64,000 nucleotides of DNA from Atrina japonica (GCA_030159075.1 BROG01000076.1:1162001-1226000), one strand, 5' to 3'; shown: positions 22,741 to 36,504, counted from the stretch's first letter. Numbers and translations: made by a program. Notes: a model not told the origin generated them from the letters alone.

Positions 22741-23835
22741 GACAACCTTTTTTAGCCATTGAAACATATATCATACGCTACAATTTAGTTGAATTCGAAA
22801 TATCGAAGATTTTCTCATTTTATTTAAGCCGCAGTAGAATTTAATTTCACTTTTCAACTATATACTAAAATCAAATAATCTAATAATCTCGTGCACACAG
22901 GTAAAAGGTGATTTATGTATTGAAAACAGAAGTTTTGTGTATTTTATTTATTTTAGAATGAACTATGTAGTCCATAAACCTGATGTTAATATAAGTTAAT
23001 TTTATTTCAACCAACTCATGGTATGAGGAACATTTGATCGTGTTCTGCAAAAGCAATCGGTTATCATCAAAGGAACAGCAAAAGGAATGTCCATGTGTGG
23101 TCTTCCGGTGTGCAAGCTATTGTAGATTCGGGCTTGTCGTCTTACGTAGCAGGTTGTTGCCCTATGCAATTAAATTTTTTTTTACATATTAATGAACATG
23201 CAAAAAGGCCATATTATCCTTGGCATTGTTAAAGCATATGGTTTGTAACCGTTTTAATTCATTTATACACTTACTCTTCGTCAGTGGAAGTAACGGATGA
23301 TACATGTACACGTATATGTTTATTTGACATTTGAGATGCTACTTTTCGTAATCATTTGAAGATGTATTAAACACCTACGCCATTTCAAATTAGTAAACAA
23401 TTAAGAAAGAAATAAAACAATCCATTGTCGTGCCTGATTAAAGGCCATTGAAAAAAAAACCAGAGACGGCTCGATTACATTTTATTGTTTTGTTTTAAAC
23501 AGATCTATATCTAATAAAAACAAGGTAGTTGACAGTGGCTAATTTTAAAAACAGTAACACATTAGTTTAAGTGTAAAGATTCTTTTTGATCTCTTTGAAT
23601 ATAAATCACAGCAATTCTATATGTTAGAAAAATATGTTTCGAGTTTCGAATACAGTACCAGTGTTCGGAAGGGTGAAAACAGATTAATATTTTAGACGGA
23701 TATATCTCAAAAATGTTATGTGCCATATATGACATTTAACTTGTTTTGCATTTTATATATCTTGTTCTTGGTCAATCGGTTACTGGAGATATGGGATACG
23801 TCACATGATTTAACGACAGATTTGTATCAAAGCAT
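22741..23835. other. AT-rich sequence, nothing firm
   Basis: 23030-23170 has a Cys-containing open stretch without splice support. A trace of the 40-bp minisatellite word (TATATCTAATAAAAACAAGG) lies at 23506-23525. Confidence 0.4.
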
Positions 23836-23853
23836 CACACACACGCACACATG

Positions 23854-23931
<78 letters not shown>
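23836..23931. repeat. (CA)n microsatellite
   Basis: CA run with a few interruptions near its left end. Confidence 0.97.
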
Positions 23932-23933
<2 letters not shown>

Positions 23934-23939
23934 GAAGCA

Positions 23940-24588
23940 TATAACAATTGCAGTAGATTAATAGATGTTACGAAGGCGAGTTTTAATGCTGCAATATTAG
24001 TATGTGTGAGATGTTCACCTAGGAGTTATTGACAATAATTAAAAGGGTACAAAAATATTACTTTTAGACTACAATACTTGTAAAAACAACAGTGTAATAT
24101 CATAAATCAAAAGTCCAAAAATATATCTAAACATCATTTTTGATTTACCATATCTGCCAAGAGAATATCATGAATAATATAATGTTAGAAATATTTTATT
24201 ATTTTCTTTCATGATTTATTGTCTAAATGCTTAAAGGAATATTTCATAATTTGATTCTTAACCAAACAATTCTATTTTGGAACTCAAGTGGCAAATGTCA
24301 TTATTGATTACACCGAAAAATTATTTATAGAAAACCACAAAGACAGTCACAATGGCAACATTCTAGGTAGTTTGTTTTTCTGCACGAATTTGAATGAGTA
24401 CAATTTCAGAATTTCAATACTTTTAAATTCTAATTTATACATGAATGAAATTGCCTTTGCATAAGTTGAATTAATAAAGCATAATCATATTGTCATGAAC
24501 CAATCTAGCTAATGATTGCAGATGTTTACAGATGACCAGTTGTTTTTCCCAGGAATGATGTGACCATATTTGCAATCATAATTAACAA
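23940..24588. other. AT-rich sequence, nothing recognised
   Basis: No element or exon is seen. Confidence 0.45.
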
Positions 24589-24589
24589 C

Positions 24590-24674
<85 letters not shown>
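24590..24674. repeat. (GT)n microsatellite
   Basis: Nearly perfect GT run. Confidence 0.97.
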
Positions 24675-24679
24675 GACAC

Positions 24680-25265
24680 ACACATTGACAGAAATATGGA
24701 TATGCATCATTTAACAAGCTAGTTCTTAAAATGTATTCGTAACGTTGTTCGAAGGATATATAATATAGAATTGAGATACAAAAGGTCAGACGTCTAAACG
24801 TAGTATATTACCCATCCTATCGGTTTGGTCTTTTCTCCACGAAAGAAGATGCGCAATAGATCTGCTTCATTAGATCTACTTTGAATGTTTTTCTTTTATC
24901 GGGTCGCTAGAAAGGTCAACTTATCGTTGTGTTTACATGGATAACAAAAGAAAATGAATTAAATTTATCAACCGTACAAGTAACGCTTTTCATGCGCTCC
25001 ACGTGCTATTTCGAACAAAAACAGAGAGAGACTGACTCTGTTTAGAAAGTATGCCTGTTAATTATCTTGTAGAAAAATAATAAAGATGGACTAATTGTGT
25101 TACCCTTGTATGCATATATTTGTTCAAAGTCAGTTTTACACATCGCTACGCCAGTCAGTATCATTATTTGTTACAAAGTAGCAGAGCAGATTGTCCATGG
25201 CATGGGTATAATAATAAACAGTTTATCGTCTTTTTTATGAAGCTTACAACAACAATCTATTGTTT
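24680..25265. other. AT-rich sequence, nothing recognised
   Basis: No element or exon is seen. Confidence 0.45.
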
Positions 25266-25271
25266 TCAGGT

Positions 25272-25470
25272 ACAAAATGGCCGTAAATTTTAATGGTGTA
25301 TGAACATCATCCGTTACAGTATATCCGAAGTAAATTCGACAACATTCCTAAAGAAAACTGACAAAGTCGCCTTCATTTGTCCAAATTTAAGTGGACTCGA
25401 ACCTGGGCTAACTAAAGGTAATAGACAGCTTGATAAAAGCTCAATGCTTCACCTCTCGGCGTAGGAGATC
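25272..25470 (-). mobile_element. Leu/Ser-headed SINE, minus strand, worn copy
   Basis: On the plus strand it runs AAATGGCCGTAAATTTTAAT, CGTTACAGTATATCCGAAG, GTGGACTCGAACCTGGGCTA (an inverted B box) and CAATGCTTCACCTCTCGGCG (an inverted A box). That is the same layout as 45926-46109. The tRNA-like head is better kept than the body. Confidence 0.65.
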
Positions 25471-25868
25471 CCAAATCGTCATAAACGAACAATGGACATT
25501 GAGCATTGGTGTGGTAACAGCGGTTAAACTAGTACTTTTTCTGTTATTTAGATCTATGAGTGAATTAATTTATGTGCACCTTTAAACTACTCACCTATAA
25601 CAAAAGTTCACTCTTGTAACGTCATCATTAGTACCCACATGCTGCCAATCAAATGTGTAAAACGACAGAATTAACGATTGCGATTTCAAACTAGAACTTG
25701 ACGTATCATTATTTACCAGCAAAATCTGCAACATGCATTAAGACAAGTGATCCTTGTATTGCCTGCAAAAGGAATATATGAACGTATGCATGTATTGATG
25801 AGATGCAGCCTGTAACGCTGTTGTGTATGAAATAGCAGGAAACATATAAACAACGCCTTCGAAAATTG

Positions 25869-25870
<2 letters not shown>

Positions 25871-25964
<94 letters not shown>
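25871..25964. repeat. (AT)n microsatellite
   Basis: Pure AT alternation of about 90 bp. Confidence 0.97.
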
Positions 25965-25969
25965 GTTGT

Positions 25970-27650
25970 TAAAGTCAAAATACGATTAAATGAATAAAAT
26001 TTCGGACATGTAAGAATATCTAATGATGACGATAGAGCTTGATTATGATTTAATAGTAACTAATTGGCATGAAAAGAATTATAAAGAATGTAAGATTCTC
26101 AACACATCAAAGCTATTTATCACTTACATTTACAAGTTTGTCTGAAATTTCTTTCTAGCAATTTTCATTCATGAAATCTGCATTTACGCAGGTCGTCTGC
26201 AGATCAAAATTTACTCTTTCAATCGCCATAGATTCATCCGTAGAAACGGTTAATTTTGATGGGTGGTCTGTTGCATAGAAATAGAACTAAATGCAAAACA
26301 AATGCAGTCACAAAGAACACAAAGGGTGTGTGATACATATTCGACGTAGTTTCCCTTTTTTCTGTTTATTATTTCGAATTTACCTTCAATATGGATGCAA
26401 ATAGCCAAGTAAATGTCGTCTAGACGCTTTATTAAGATTAAACAATATTTTGTTTCATTATTAGGTATTCAAGCAAACTGTCTTACAGGAACGAATAACC
26501 CTTCACAGTATGTTAGAATTTCAGTCTCCCTGTAATATGATGGCCCAGCTGATTACGAAGTAAGATGCTTATTGCAGAAAAATAAAATGCTATTCATTTA
26601 CACTCTTTCAAAGATTACAGAATATGGCGGTAGACACACATGCTGTCGGCAGGCTTCGTTTTATCAACAACCGACCTTTGATGAAATCAAGTGATAAAAC
26701 TTAAGGTCTTAATTTCAATGAATGTCTCGTTCAACATAAATCAGATTTTAAGTGATTAAAATCCGCTTTCCTTCAAATATACTGTCATGCCTGACATTGT
26801 TAATACATTCTTTCAAACGTACCAATCTCGAAAACATACGAATAAATTATGAAAGTGTGTAATGAAAAGATTAACTGTGTCCTTAATTGCATATATTAAT
26901 ATTGCATTTTAGAGCCTTTGAATCATTTCGTTCCAGTTTTGTCTTAATGTCAACGTGATGAGTTGGCTATCGTTAAATTTCAATTTCATGCCCTTGGAAG
27001 TTAGTAAAAGCCAGGTAAATTGACAGAAATCACGTGATTTTTTTTTTTTAATATGAAACGCTCGCATCTGTCTTACTTGAGGTGTAAAATGTATGTACGA
27101 ACTACGTGTGACTGAAACGATATAAATACAACAATCTAACAAGCGCAAATTGCTTGCCTGCGGCTGTTTTCTGTTTTCAAATGTTACGCTAAAATTAACC
27201 AGTAATATTGGTTTTTATTGTATCAGTTCCCTAACGATGACGTCCAATTCAACGTGAATTGCGAATCTGAAAAAAACTATAATCAACAACGATTGTTAAC
27301 TCCAGGTAAATGACGAAAGAAATCCGAAAAAAATGTTTCAACGTGGTGATTTGCTGTTAATTAAATTACGTCTATTAAACACATCTAACCCAGTATCGTA
27401 TTAACAAAAACGTCTTTTATCTTTTCAACAAAAACAATCATCTTTAATTGATTGTTTTAAAAAGTTAATCAATTCTGTAAGGATCAACATTAATTATCTA
27501 AGTATCGCGTGACTCAGTATTTCACAGTGCATTTTTAACATTCTTTTCCTGTTTCGCTACATACTTCCGGATTTTACTACTTCGAGCACAAGCCTTTGCC
27601 CAAGGACACATTTAGCTAAACAAAAGGTCGTCGTGTAGTGTAAATATGAT
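25970..27650. other. Long AT-rich stretch, nothing recognised
   Basis: About 1.7 kb with no repeat family, RNA or convincing exon that I can see. Confidence 0.5.
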
Positions 27651-27651
27651 A

Positions 27652-27653
<2 letters not shown>

Positions 27654-27706
<53 letters not shown>
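27654..27706. repeat. (AT)n microsatellite
   Basis: Pure AT alternation. Confidence 0.96.
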
Positions 27707-28447
<741 letters not shown>

Positions 28448-28449
28448 TG

Positions 28450-28928
28450 ATTAGCTTTCTGTTTATCATCAAAATAATTTTTAGAGATTATAGAGTATTT
28501 TTTCCTGGTGTCGTTTAGAAACTTTCAGAAACAATATCAGAGGGATCAAAGGTCGATATGTAGAGACCGTGCGTGATGAAACAATTATTTTATTATACAT
28601 TTTTTCTATCACAACGTGTTGATGCAGCTATTTATTGTGAATGTGTTTCTCTCCCGCTGGAACTCTGAGATGTTTCACATACCAAATTCAGAAGTATGTC
28701 GGTTATCACTTCTAGAAAGAAATAAAATGAAAGACATACGCCGTTAGCTGTGTCAAATGATTTGGGAGGAGCTCGACCAGAGTGACCTCATGGATGCAAT
28801 ATTTTATATATGCATGAATGTATGTATACAAGCATGTAATGCTAGTGATGAAACTTACAATTATAATTATGGCAACAATAAGGACTGATAATATTGGTTG
28901 TTATGATCATTATCATTAAATCATATCA
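28450..28928. other. AT-rich sequence, nothing beyond the shared GA flank
   Basis: After the shared flank (to about 28485) the sequence is unique, with no exon or element seen. Confidence 0.45.
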
Positions 28929-28930
28929 TA

Positions 28931-28999
28931 ATCATCATCGTCGTCGTCGTCGTCGTCATCATCATCATCATCATCATCATTTTTCTTCTTCTTCTTCTT

Positions 29000-29070
<71 letters not shown>
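28931..29070. repeat. Three-block trinucleotide array (ATC/GTC, CTT, ATT)
   Basis: Successive blocks of ATC/GTC, CTT and ATT units totalling about 140 bp. The reading frame across it gives Arg/His/Ser/Tyr runs and is not a gene. Confidence 0.97.
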
Positions 29071-29073
<3 letters not shown>

Positions 29074-29454
29074 AAAATATGTATATATCTGTCCTTATAA
29101 AATAATTTTTTATTATAAACTTATATAATCAACCTATATCATAGTGTGTGTACATTGATTACATATATATAAACCGTGTTACACGTTCATTATTTACGAA
29201 TGTAATTTAATCAGTCAGCTATAATCTTCAAAACAATATATGAAGATTAATAATATGCTTAATATCAATCTTTTTTCTTAGTTCAAAAAATGACAAATTT
29301 CTCATAACTCATATCGACATATATTATATGCTGAAACCGGTAAGTTAATGGCATCAATGTTTGTTTGATTTTCGAAAAGTATATAGCAACACAGATCTAA
29401 AACGTTTTAAGTATATCTATTTATAACATAGATAGCATTCATCAATATTACACA

Positions 29455-30965
29455 GTATGGTTTCATGTCTACATGGTATATATGATATGCTTTCTGACAC
29501 GTCCACGGTTATATGATATGCTTTAAGACACGGCTACATGGTTATATGATATGGTTTCTGACACGTCTACATAATTTTTAATATGGTTTCTGATACGTCT
29601 ACATGGTTATATAATATGGTTTCTGACACACCTTCATTTCTATAACATGGTTTCAGACACGTCTACATCGTTATATAATATGGTTTCTAACACGTCTACA
29701 TGGTTATATGATATGGTTTTTGACACATCTACATGGTTATATCATATGATTTTTTACACATCTACATTGTTATATAATATGGTTTCTGAAACACCTACTT
29801 TTCTATAACAATGTTTCAGATACGTCTACATCGCTATATAATATGGTTTTTAACACGTCGACATGGTTATATAATATGGTTTTCGGCACATATACATGGT
29901 TATATAATATGATTTCTGACACATCTACATGGTTATATAATATAGTTGTTGACACGTCTACATGGTCATATAATATGGCTTCTGACACGTTCTGATGGTT
30001 ATATAACGTGGTTTCTGACACGTGTTGATGGTTGTATAATATGGTTTCTGATACGTCTACATGATTAAATAAAATGGTTTCTGACACCTCTGCAAGGTTA
30101 TATAATATGCTTTCTAACACGTTAACAAGGTTATGGTTTCTGAAACGTTCTGATGGTTGTAGAAGATGGTTACTGACACCTCTACATGTTTATATAATAA
30201 GATTTCTGACACGTCTACATGGTTATAAAATATGGCTTCTGACACATTCCCATGGTTATAGATATGGTTTCTGACACATCTACACGGTTATATAGTATGG
30301 TTTCTGAGACGTCTACATGGACATATAATATGTATTCTGACACGTATATATGGTTATATTATATGGTTTCTGACACGCTCTGATGGTTATGTAATATGGT
30401 TTCTGACACGTGCTGATTGTTGTATAATATGGTTTCTGATACGTCTACATGGTTATATAAAATGGTTTCTGACAAGTCTGCAAGGTTATATAATATGCGT
30501 TCTGACACGTCAATAAGGTTATGGTTTCTGATACGTCCTGATGGTTGTAGAAGATGGTTACTGACACGTCTACATGGTTAAATAAAATGGTTTCTTACAA
30601 CTTATATAATATGATTTCTGACACGTCTACATGGTTATATAATATGGTTTCTGACACCTCTATACGGTTATATAGTATGGTTTCTGACACGTCTACATTG
30701 CTATATGATATGGTTTCTGACACGTCTACATTGTTATATGATATGGTTTCTGACACATCCCCATGGTTATAAAGTATGGTTTCTGACAAGTCTACATGGT
30801 TATATAGTATGGTTTCTGACACGTCTACATTGCTATATGATATGGTTTCTGACACATCCACACGATTATATAATATGGTTCCTGACACGTCTAGATGGTC
30901 ATATATTATGGTTTATGACACGTCTTCATTGTTATATGATATGGTTTCTGACGCATCTACAGATT
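29455..30965 (+). repeat. 33-bp minisatellite, about 45 units, with higher-order repeats
   Basis: Each unit carries TTTCTGACACGTCTACAT followed by a GGTTATATAATATGG-like half. As 33 is a multiple of three, frames stay open over long runs on both strands with an 11-residue period (MVSDTSTWLYN-like on plus, VSETILYNHVD-like on minus). Longer blocks recur: a variant block near 30151 returns at 30539 (388 bp), one near 29638 returns at 29801 (163 bp), and one near 30673 returns at 30805 (132 bp). This indicates amplification by unequal exchange or slippage. I see no initiation context, splice site or domain, so I call it a satellite. Confidence 0.93.
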
Positions 30966-30969
30966 TTGT

Positions 30970-31190
30970 GAATCAAATGATACCATCAAAAGAGTTAACA
31001 TACATGTAAATCTAGCGACGGATAGCATTTCTCAATGATATATGCAAAACCTGTAAATTGACGGCAAATTACGGCATGGGTTGGCAAATATTGAGCATAA
31101 TGGATGAAGGCATAGTCTATCATTTCGTTATATACGTACATTTACATTCCTGTGTATACATTAACTCAATGGAAAACAGGTCCACAAAGT
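30970..31190. other. Short unique sequence
   Basis: Nothing recognised. Confidence 0.4.
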
Positions 31191-31192
31191 TC

Positions 31193-31407
31193 AGTAGTGA
31201 TGTTTGTTTATAGAAAACTGAAATAATATCCTCTTTATTGCATGTAATTATTACGACGACTGAATATACCCTTTCACGATAACTGTGGTCCTGTAACTTT
31301 GAGGGAATAAATGATACAGATTCCCGGAAAATGACGTCAAGAAACAATGAGTTACTATAACGACGTCTATAGGTTAATATGCAATGGACCAGACATTGTG
31401 GTTCTAT
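31193..31407 (+). repeat. Direct repeat copy 1 containing half of a palindromic MITE
   Basis: AGTAGTGATGTTTGTTTATA through GACATTGTGGTTCTAT is repeated at 31979-32177. From about 31264 it is the left arm and core of the element at 32050-32250 (CACGATAACTGTGGTCCTGT, GAATAAATGATACAGATTCC). The right arm is missing. Confidence 0.9.
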
Positions 31408-31641
31408 TTTTTCTCTGTACAAACCATAAGTGCTAAAACTGAGAGTTAACTGTCAAACCTTCTGACAATATCAGTTTACGTACCAGTGTGGCTCGAACAC
31501 GTTCAGTCTAGAGGCGAGAGACTTCATTGTTAAAAACGAGATACTCTCAGTATTTAGTCAGGAGTACAGATAAACGAAGGCGGTATGACCATGGTTACAA
31601 TCTATCGCCAACAACGAGAAAGATCGAACACGTAATATAGC

Positions 31642-31800
<159 letters not shown>

Positions 31801-31978
31801 TGACTGAATAAAAGTCGTGGAAGCGTGTCCCCAACCACATATAATAACAAAACCCTACAGAAAAGACAATAGTCTTATGCACCAGTCTTAACTTTTGGTG
31901 CTTCATTTGCATTTTACATCTTTTGTCCTATCCGTACAATAAAAAAGTCCTGGCAATAGATAAAAAATAAAAGCATTT

Positions 31979-32250
31979 AGTAGTGATGTTTGTTTATAGA
32001 AAACTGAAATAATATCCTCTTTATTGCATGTAATTATTACGACGACTGAATATATCCTTTCACGATAACTTTGAGGGAATAAATGATACAGATTCCCGGG
32101 AAATGACGTCAAGAAACAATGAGTTACTATAACGACGTCTATAGGTTAATATGCAATGGACCAGACATTGTGGTTCTATACTTTTGCGGGTATCTGTATC
32201 ATTTATTCCCTCAAAGTTACAGGAGCGCAGTTATCGTGAGAGGGTCTATT
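31979..32250 (+). mobile_element. Direct repeat copy 2 with complete palindromic MITE (32050-32250)
   Basis: 31979-32049 matches the left flank of copy 1. From 32050, TTTCACGATAACTTTGAGGG and AATAAATGATACAGATTCCC are inverted at GGGTATCTGTATCATTTATT and CAAAGTTACAGGAGC, then GTTATCGTGAGAGGGTCTAT. This copy lacks about 15 bp (GTGGTCCTGTAAC region) that copy 1 keeps. Its core is the inverse of the core of 18957-19133. Confidence 0.88.
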
Positions 32251-32254
32251 ATGA

Positions 32255-34600
32255 GTCTCGGACAAATTTTATTAATATTCGCTGTAACATTTCTAGAGTT
32301 AATATGGAAATAAATGCGCATAATGTGAATAGTCAGAAATAAAAATGCGACAAATTGATAAAATGATATATTCATGTATGGGTGACGTTCTTTTCTTTGT
32401 TGTTGCTTTACATCACAATGTACATTTTCGCAGTCATTCGTTAGCAGTCTATTAGAAAGGGGAAGGAGAAGACTCGGTTAATATACATCAAAGAAAAGAC
32501 CGCCGACATTCTGTAAGTTTACGTTCTCTAAACACGGATAACCACTCTGATGGCACAATAGTCTGCTCTTTCCGACCCTTGCTTTATTGGACTGTCCTTT
32601 AGTCGTTCGGAAAGTATCCATGACGAGCTAAGGATTAAGCTGTTACATCGTAGATGACCAATAATATAAGTGGTTTGAAAAGTGGACAGGGATCTTCGTT
32701 GTGGTCGAGAATCCAGTATTTCTGTCTCATACGTGGTAAAAGTAGTGGTCACTTTTATTTACGACCAGTTAACTAAAGAGCTCGCACGACCACACCGATG
32801 GTACGCAGCTTAAACGTATGTGAAAAGCAAGATGATTGATGAAGATCTGATATTTAGTCAGATACTAGCAAACAGATCAACTGTTAACTTAGAGTTTTAT
32901 GGACATTATGCTGTTGATTAATGCTCTGATAAGGCACTCACTTGCCAAAACATGTCAAAACTTAATAGTGGATATTGCTTTTCTAGTTTAATACAAATGG
33001 GATATTCAATGATTTCTTCAATAAATTGATAATGTGTAAAAAGGAATAAAGGTAAATGTTCGTTTGAAGATTTGCAAAATATATCGCCTCGGTCTGAATA
33101 TTTCCCGTTTGTAAATATGCAAAATAAAAAGCATCGAATTGAATATCTGCAACCTTAAAACAAATTGAATGCTCGGACAATCAATGTATGTGATTGACCA
33201 GCACGGTTTTGCCTCGGGTGTAATTTGCTATGAAGTCTTAGGGTTTTTATTTCCTCTTCTATTCTGTAGAAATTTTATGGAGCCGGGTATATTTGCGACG
33301 AACATGAAAAACCGTGTGGGAGACACGTTCAATAATTATAGCCATTTGCTTACCACAAAATCGACATTTGAAGAAATTTAATATGACGTATATCAGTCAG
33401 CTCAATCAAAATCGTTTCAAATACGTTTCGCAAAGGCACCAAAATAAAGCGACTTCTAATGACAAAATATCGAAACCAGCTGCGACATTGTCTAAACATG
33501 ATTTGTTGTATTATTAAGGACAACCAAGAAACAAACTAAACACTAGCTTTGGGGATCAATCTTAAATGTAGGTCGTGCCAGCATATTTTTTAGAAACATT
33601 TTCATTTGATATATATTTTGCAGTCTAATTACACTACCACTGGCTAAGTATCTAATAAAACTGGAGCTAATTCAAGTTTGTATTTATGTGATTCATAAAA
33701 CCGAACATAAATGGACACATCTTATTTCACGATCCATTCATAGTGAATTATCTTTTATTCTTTTACCCTGTGGCTCTGTTTTATAAATGAACACATGACC
33801 GTATCGTGTCGCAATACTCTATCGCCCATTCATAAAATCATCTACATGTGAGGCTGACTTCACGCGCCGTAAGCATATGATATGGTTATTCACACCTTAC
33901 AGACGGTCTGCAAAGAGTATTGTTTTTTCTTCTTCTTTCTACCGTCCAAGCTAATTTAAAGAATACACAACCGTAGGCAAAAGGAATAAGTAGGCAGACA
34001 AATTATGTTCACAAATTGAGAGCTTCTGTTGTTTTGGATTGTTTTACCCACACATTGTGAAAGGATGGGTTTGATTACTTATTCTGTTTTCTTTGTTTGT
34101 CTTGGTTTCCAGTATAAAGGACGATTTTTGTGAAAACAAACAATACAATTGTAGCTGTAGGCTTTATATAAAACATTGACAAAATGAGTGAATTGTTCAA
34201 TTATAATTTTCCTCTTTTTTGTATAAGAAAAGGATCACTATATTAAAAAAATAATGCTCTTTCATGGAGTTTAGTAAAACTTGTAGCTAATATATATCTT
34301 AATCACCAAGTTTCTGACCAGTCATTAAAAGATGGACGTTAGTCAAAGATGTCATTAAACAGATCGTCGTGTGTTAGGACAAACCGATCGTCGTGAGTTG
34401 GGTCATAGCTTTATTTTCGAACTTGGACATATTATGTTTCTATATTTTCTTGACATGATGACATGTACATGGTTACTTCAGTCTGTAATATTAAAAATAA
34501 GTAAAAAGTCTGTATACGTTTTTCTGAAGTTGATATGTAAAATGCTCAAAGTACCTCATACCCCTGAGTCGTATTGTTTTATTACATCTATACAATACTA
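32255..34600. other. Long mostly unique stretch
   Basis: About 2.3 kb. Open frames of 63-74 codons have no domain. One exon-like piece at 33270-33335 is listed separately. Confidence 0.45.
33270..33335 (+). CDS. Candidate terminal exon, unknown product
   Basis: A pyrimidine-rich tract (TTCCTCTTCTATTCTGTAG) forms a good splice acceptor. The next 21 codons read KFYGAGYICDEHEKPCGRHV and Q before TAA. A second frame, open to 33381, competes with it, so the reading frame is not decided. Two cysteines and the charged composition look more protein-like than the neighbourhood. No family is recognised, and no polyadenylation signal was tied to it. Confidence 0.15.
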   Translation, partial: KFYGAGYICDEHEKPCGRHVQ

Positions 34601-34604
34601 TACA

Positions 34605-34795
34605 ATACGGGTTCGAGCCTCGATGGAGGCGACTGGCTTTTCCTGTCCTTCAAATGAGAAGGTAAAAGACGAGGTCCCATGTCACAGTAGGTGTCAGCAT
34701 GTTAAAAAATCTTCATTGCTCAATGGTCGTAAGTGCTGAGCATAGGCCAGAATATGAAACCCTTTACCAGCATTTGATGACATCTCCAGTGAAAG
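34605..34795 (+). mobile_element. SINE lacking most of its head (GTGGGAC-tail family)
   Basis: Begins at the B-box region GGGTTCGAGCCTC and continues with GACTGGCTTTTCCTGTCCTT, GACGAGGTCCCATGTCACAG, TAGGTGTCAGCATG and ACCAGCATTTGATGACATCT, parallel to 62427-62711. The diagnostic tail is reduced to GTGAAAGG. Confidence 0.8.
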
Positions 34796-34904
34796 GAAAA
34801 CTTGAAGGACTAATAGGTCGCTATTATCTGCAAGCTGTTCTTTTGTTTACCATATTTCAATTTTGTTTCACTAAATGAAATGTTAAGTTACTTGTTCGAT
34901 AGCT

Positions 34905-35110
34905 GTTCTTAAGACGTCTGTACCAATTGTGACATTGATTTGTTCTTCATTTATTTCATTTGAATTTGACTGACGGCGGATGTGGCCAGTCAACAGGGAA
35001 TGCTTACTTCACAATGGCACCTGATTCCACCTCTTAATTTCAAGAGGTACGTGTTTGTCCAATGTTCACCAGATTTGTATCTGCGTACTGGACATTCTGG
35101 ACTTTTATAT
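34905..35110 (+). mobile_element. Retroelement 3' tail, solo copy with extra upstream sequence
   Basis: Starts with AGACGTCTGTACCAATTGTG, which in the copy at 37190 lies just after the RT frame. It continues through GACGGCGGATGTGGCCAGTC and CACCTGATTCCACCTCTTAA to TACTGGACATTCTGGACTTT. The 5' break differs from that of other solo tails. Confidence 0.83.
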
Positions 35111-35179
35111 ATCTAAATACATTATGTATAGTTTTGATATTTCATGCATTGAATATATTGCATATTTATTTTCCAATTT

Positions 35180-35405
35180 TGTTTTATTCCTTGTTAGGTT
35201 TTAGGCCAGACACGCCAATTACAATGCCATGACGTCAGTCAATGTTTTATGGTGGAACTCATAACGCGGTTACAATGTGTCCGATCGATTGTTCACATAT
35301 TTTTCACAAGCATACAACAAACTGTCTTATACAATTTTATTAAATGAAAATGGATTCGAACCCTCTCTGAACAGAGCGTGTAATATTCAAACGACTTAAC
35401 GACAA
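35180..35405 (-). mobile_element. Worn Leu/Ser-headed SINE, minus strand
   Basis: GCGGTTACAATGTGTCCG parallels the body of the family, and TGGATTCGAACCCTCTCTGA is an inverted B box. The A-box end (near 35395) is poorly kept. Confidence 0.45.
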
Positions 35406-36118
35406 AAGTCATGATATTTTGGAATATAATTCAACTGCAATGTAATAAGTATATCACTTCACGTGACTCGCGTAATATTAGCCTACAAGCCCTGAGCTAT
35501 ATAATTGTTGTCTTTGTTTTTCTGAAGTGTAGTAATTCTTCCTTTATCCCATAACTCAATACATTTGTTTTATTTGTTTATCCATTTCTTTACTGTGTAG
35601 TTGTGTCGTCTTTGTGTATCAGAGAACAACAATCACATTAACTTTGACAGGAGCGGAGTAGTGGAATTATAACCTGTCATAAAATGAACTATTGTAATTA
35701 AAATAATAATTTCTGTGTATAAGTGTTTATACCTGTAAAAGGTAGGTTGTTGACACGCTTTCACTTCACTGTGTAGGTAGGTCTCTGCAAATGAAGTGCC
35801 GGGGGATATTTCGCTGTTGATAAGTTTCTTTTTATTTCTGTGAAAACATTCAAATATGGAGTGTTTGTATTGTATAACGTTCTGTAATTAATGTAGTGAT
35901 CTTGTCACTGGTCATGCGATTCTCCCATACCTAAAGCCACGTTTTGTGAAACATTTTTGAATTCACGCAGACGCTCTTTATCTGTATGATATCTACAAGA
36001 ACGGTGGACACTAAAACGTCCCATACCGACATGTTTCCAGATACGATAGCTAGCTATATGAAAATCTTTCTTCCTTACTCTCTGACTATCTCTCCCTTCT
36101 CTTTATGTATGTCATTCG

Positions 36119-36120
<2 letters not shown>
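35406..36120. other. AT-rich sequence, nothing recognised
   Basis: No element or exon is seen. Confidence 0.45.

Positions 36121-36121
<1 letters not shown>

Positions 36122-36196
<75 letters not shown>
36122..36196. repeat. (CT)n microsatellite, first of a pair
   Basis: Perfect CT run. Confidence 0.97.
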
Positions 36197-36200
<4 letters not shown>

Positions 36201-36301
36201 ATATACTTTGTTATTTCTAATAACATTTTTTATATTTGAGTGTTACTGTTCTCGATTATGTTTTTAATGTATTCACAAACCTTGCTTTGTAACAATGTTA
36301 C

Positions 36302-36306
<5 letters not shown>

Positions 36307-36371
<65 letters not shown>
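36307..36371. repeat. (CT)n microsatellite, second of a pair
   Basis: Perfect CT run, 110 bp after the first. The spacer sequences show no clear duplication. Confidence 0.97.
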
Positions 36372-36374
<3 letters not shown>

Positions 36375-36504
36375 AAGACTTTCTCTTTTCTCCGCTTTAT
36401 TGTCGTTCTGAGGCTTGTACAATGGCAGAAGTCTGACTGTTCATGTGAACGATAAAGTTAGATTTTTATTTTTTTTATATGTTAATATCACAATACGGAC
36501 TATT

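Noticed and set aside
23030..23170. Cysteine-rich coding exon
   Set aside because: An open stretch with several cysteines exists, but no acceptor or donor fits and other frames are as plausible.
29803..30120. 105-codon minus-strand frame as an 11-residue repeat protein
   Set aside because: The frame stays open only because the 33-bp unit is a multiple of three, the opposite strand is equally open, and no splice or start context is seen.
29455..30965. CRISPR-like array of repeated units
   Set aside because: Units are contiguous with no unique spacers, the host is clearly a eukaryote, and the variation is gradual; it is a minisatellite.
31460..31545. Another minus-strand tRNA-headed SINE
   Set aside because: GGCTCGAACACG and AGGCGAGAGACTTC only loosely resemble B- and A-box parts, and no body could be recognised.
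36122..36371. Duplication of a CT tract with flanks
   Set aside because: The two CT tracts have unrelated flanks, so independent growth is as likely.
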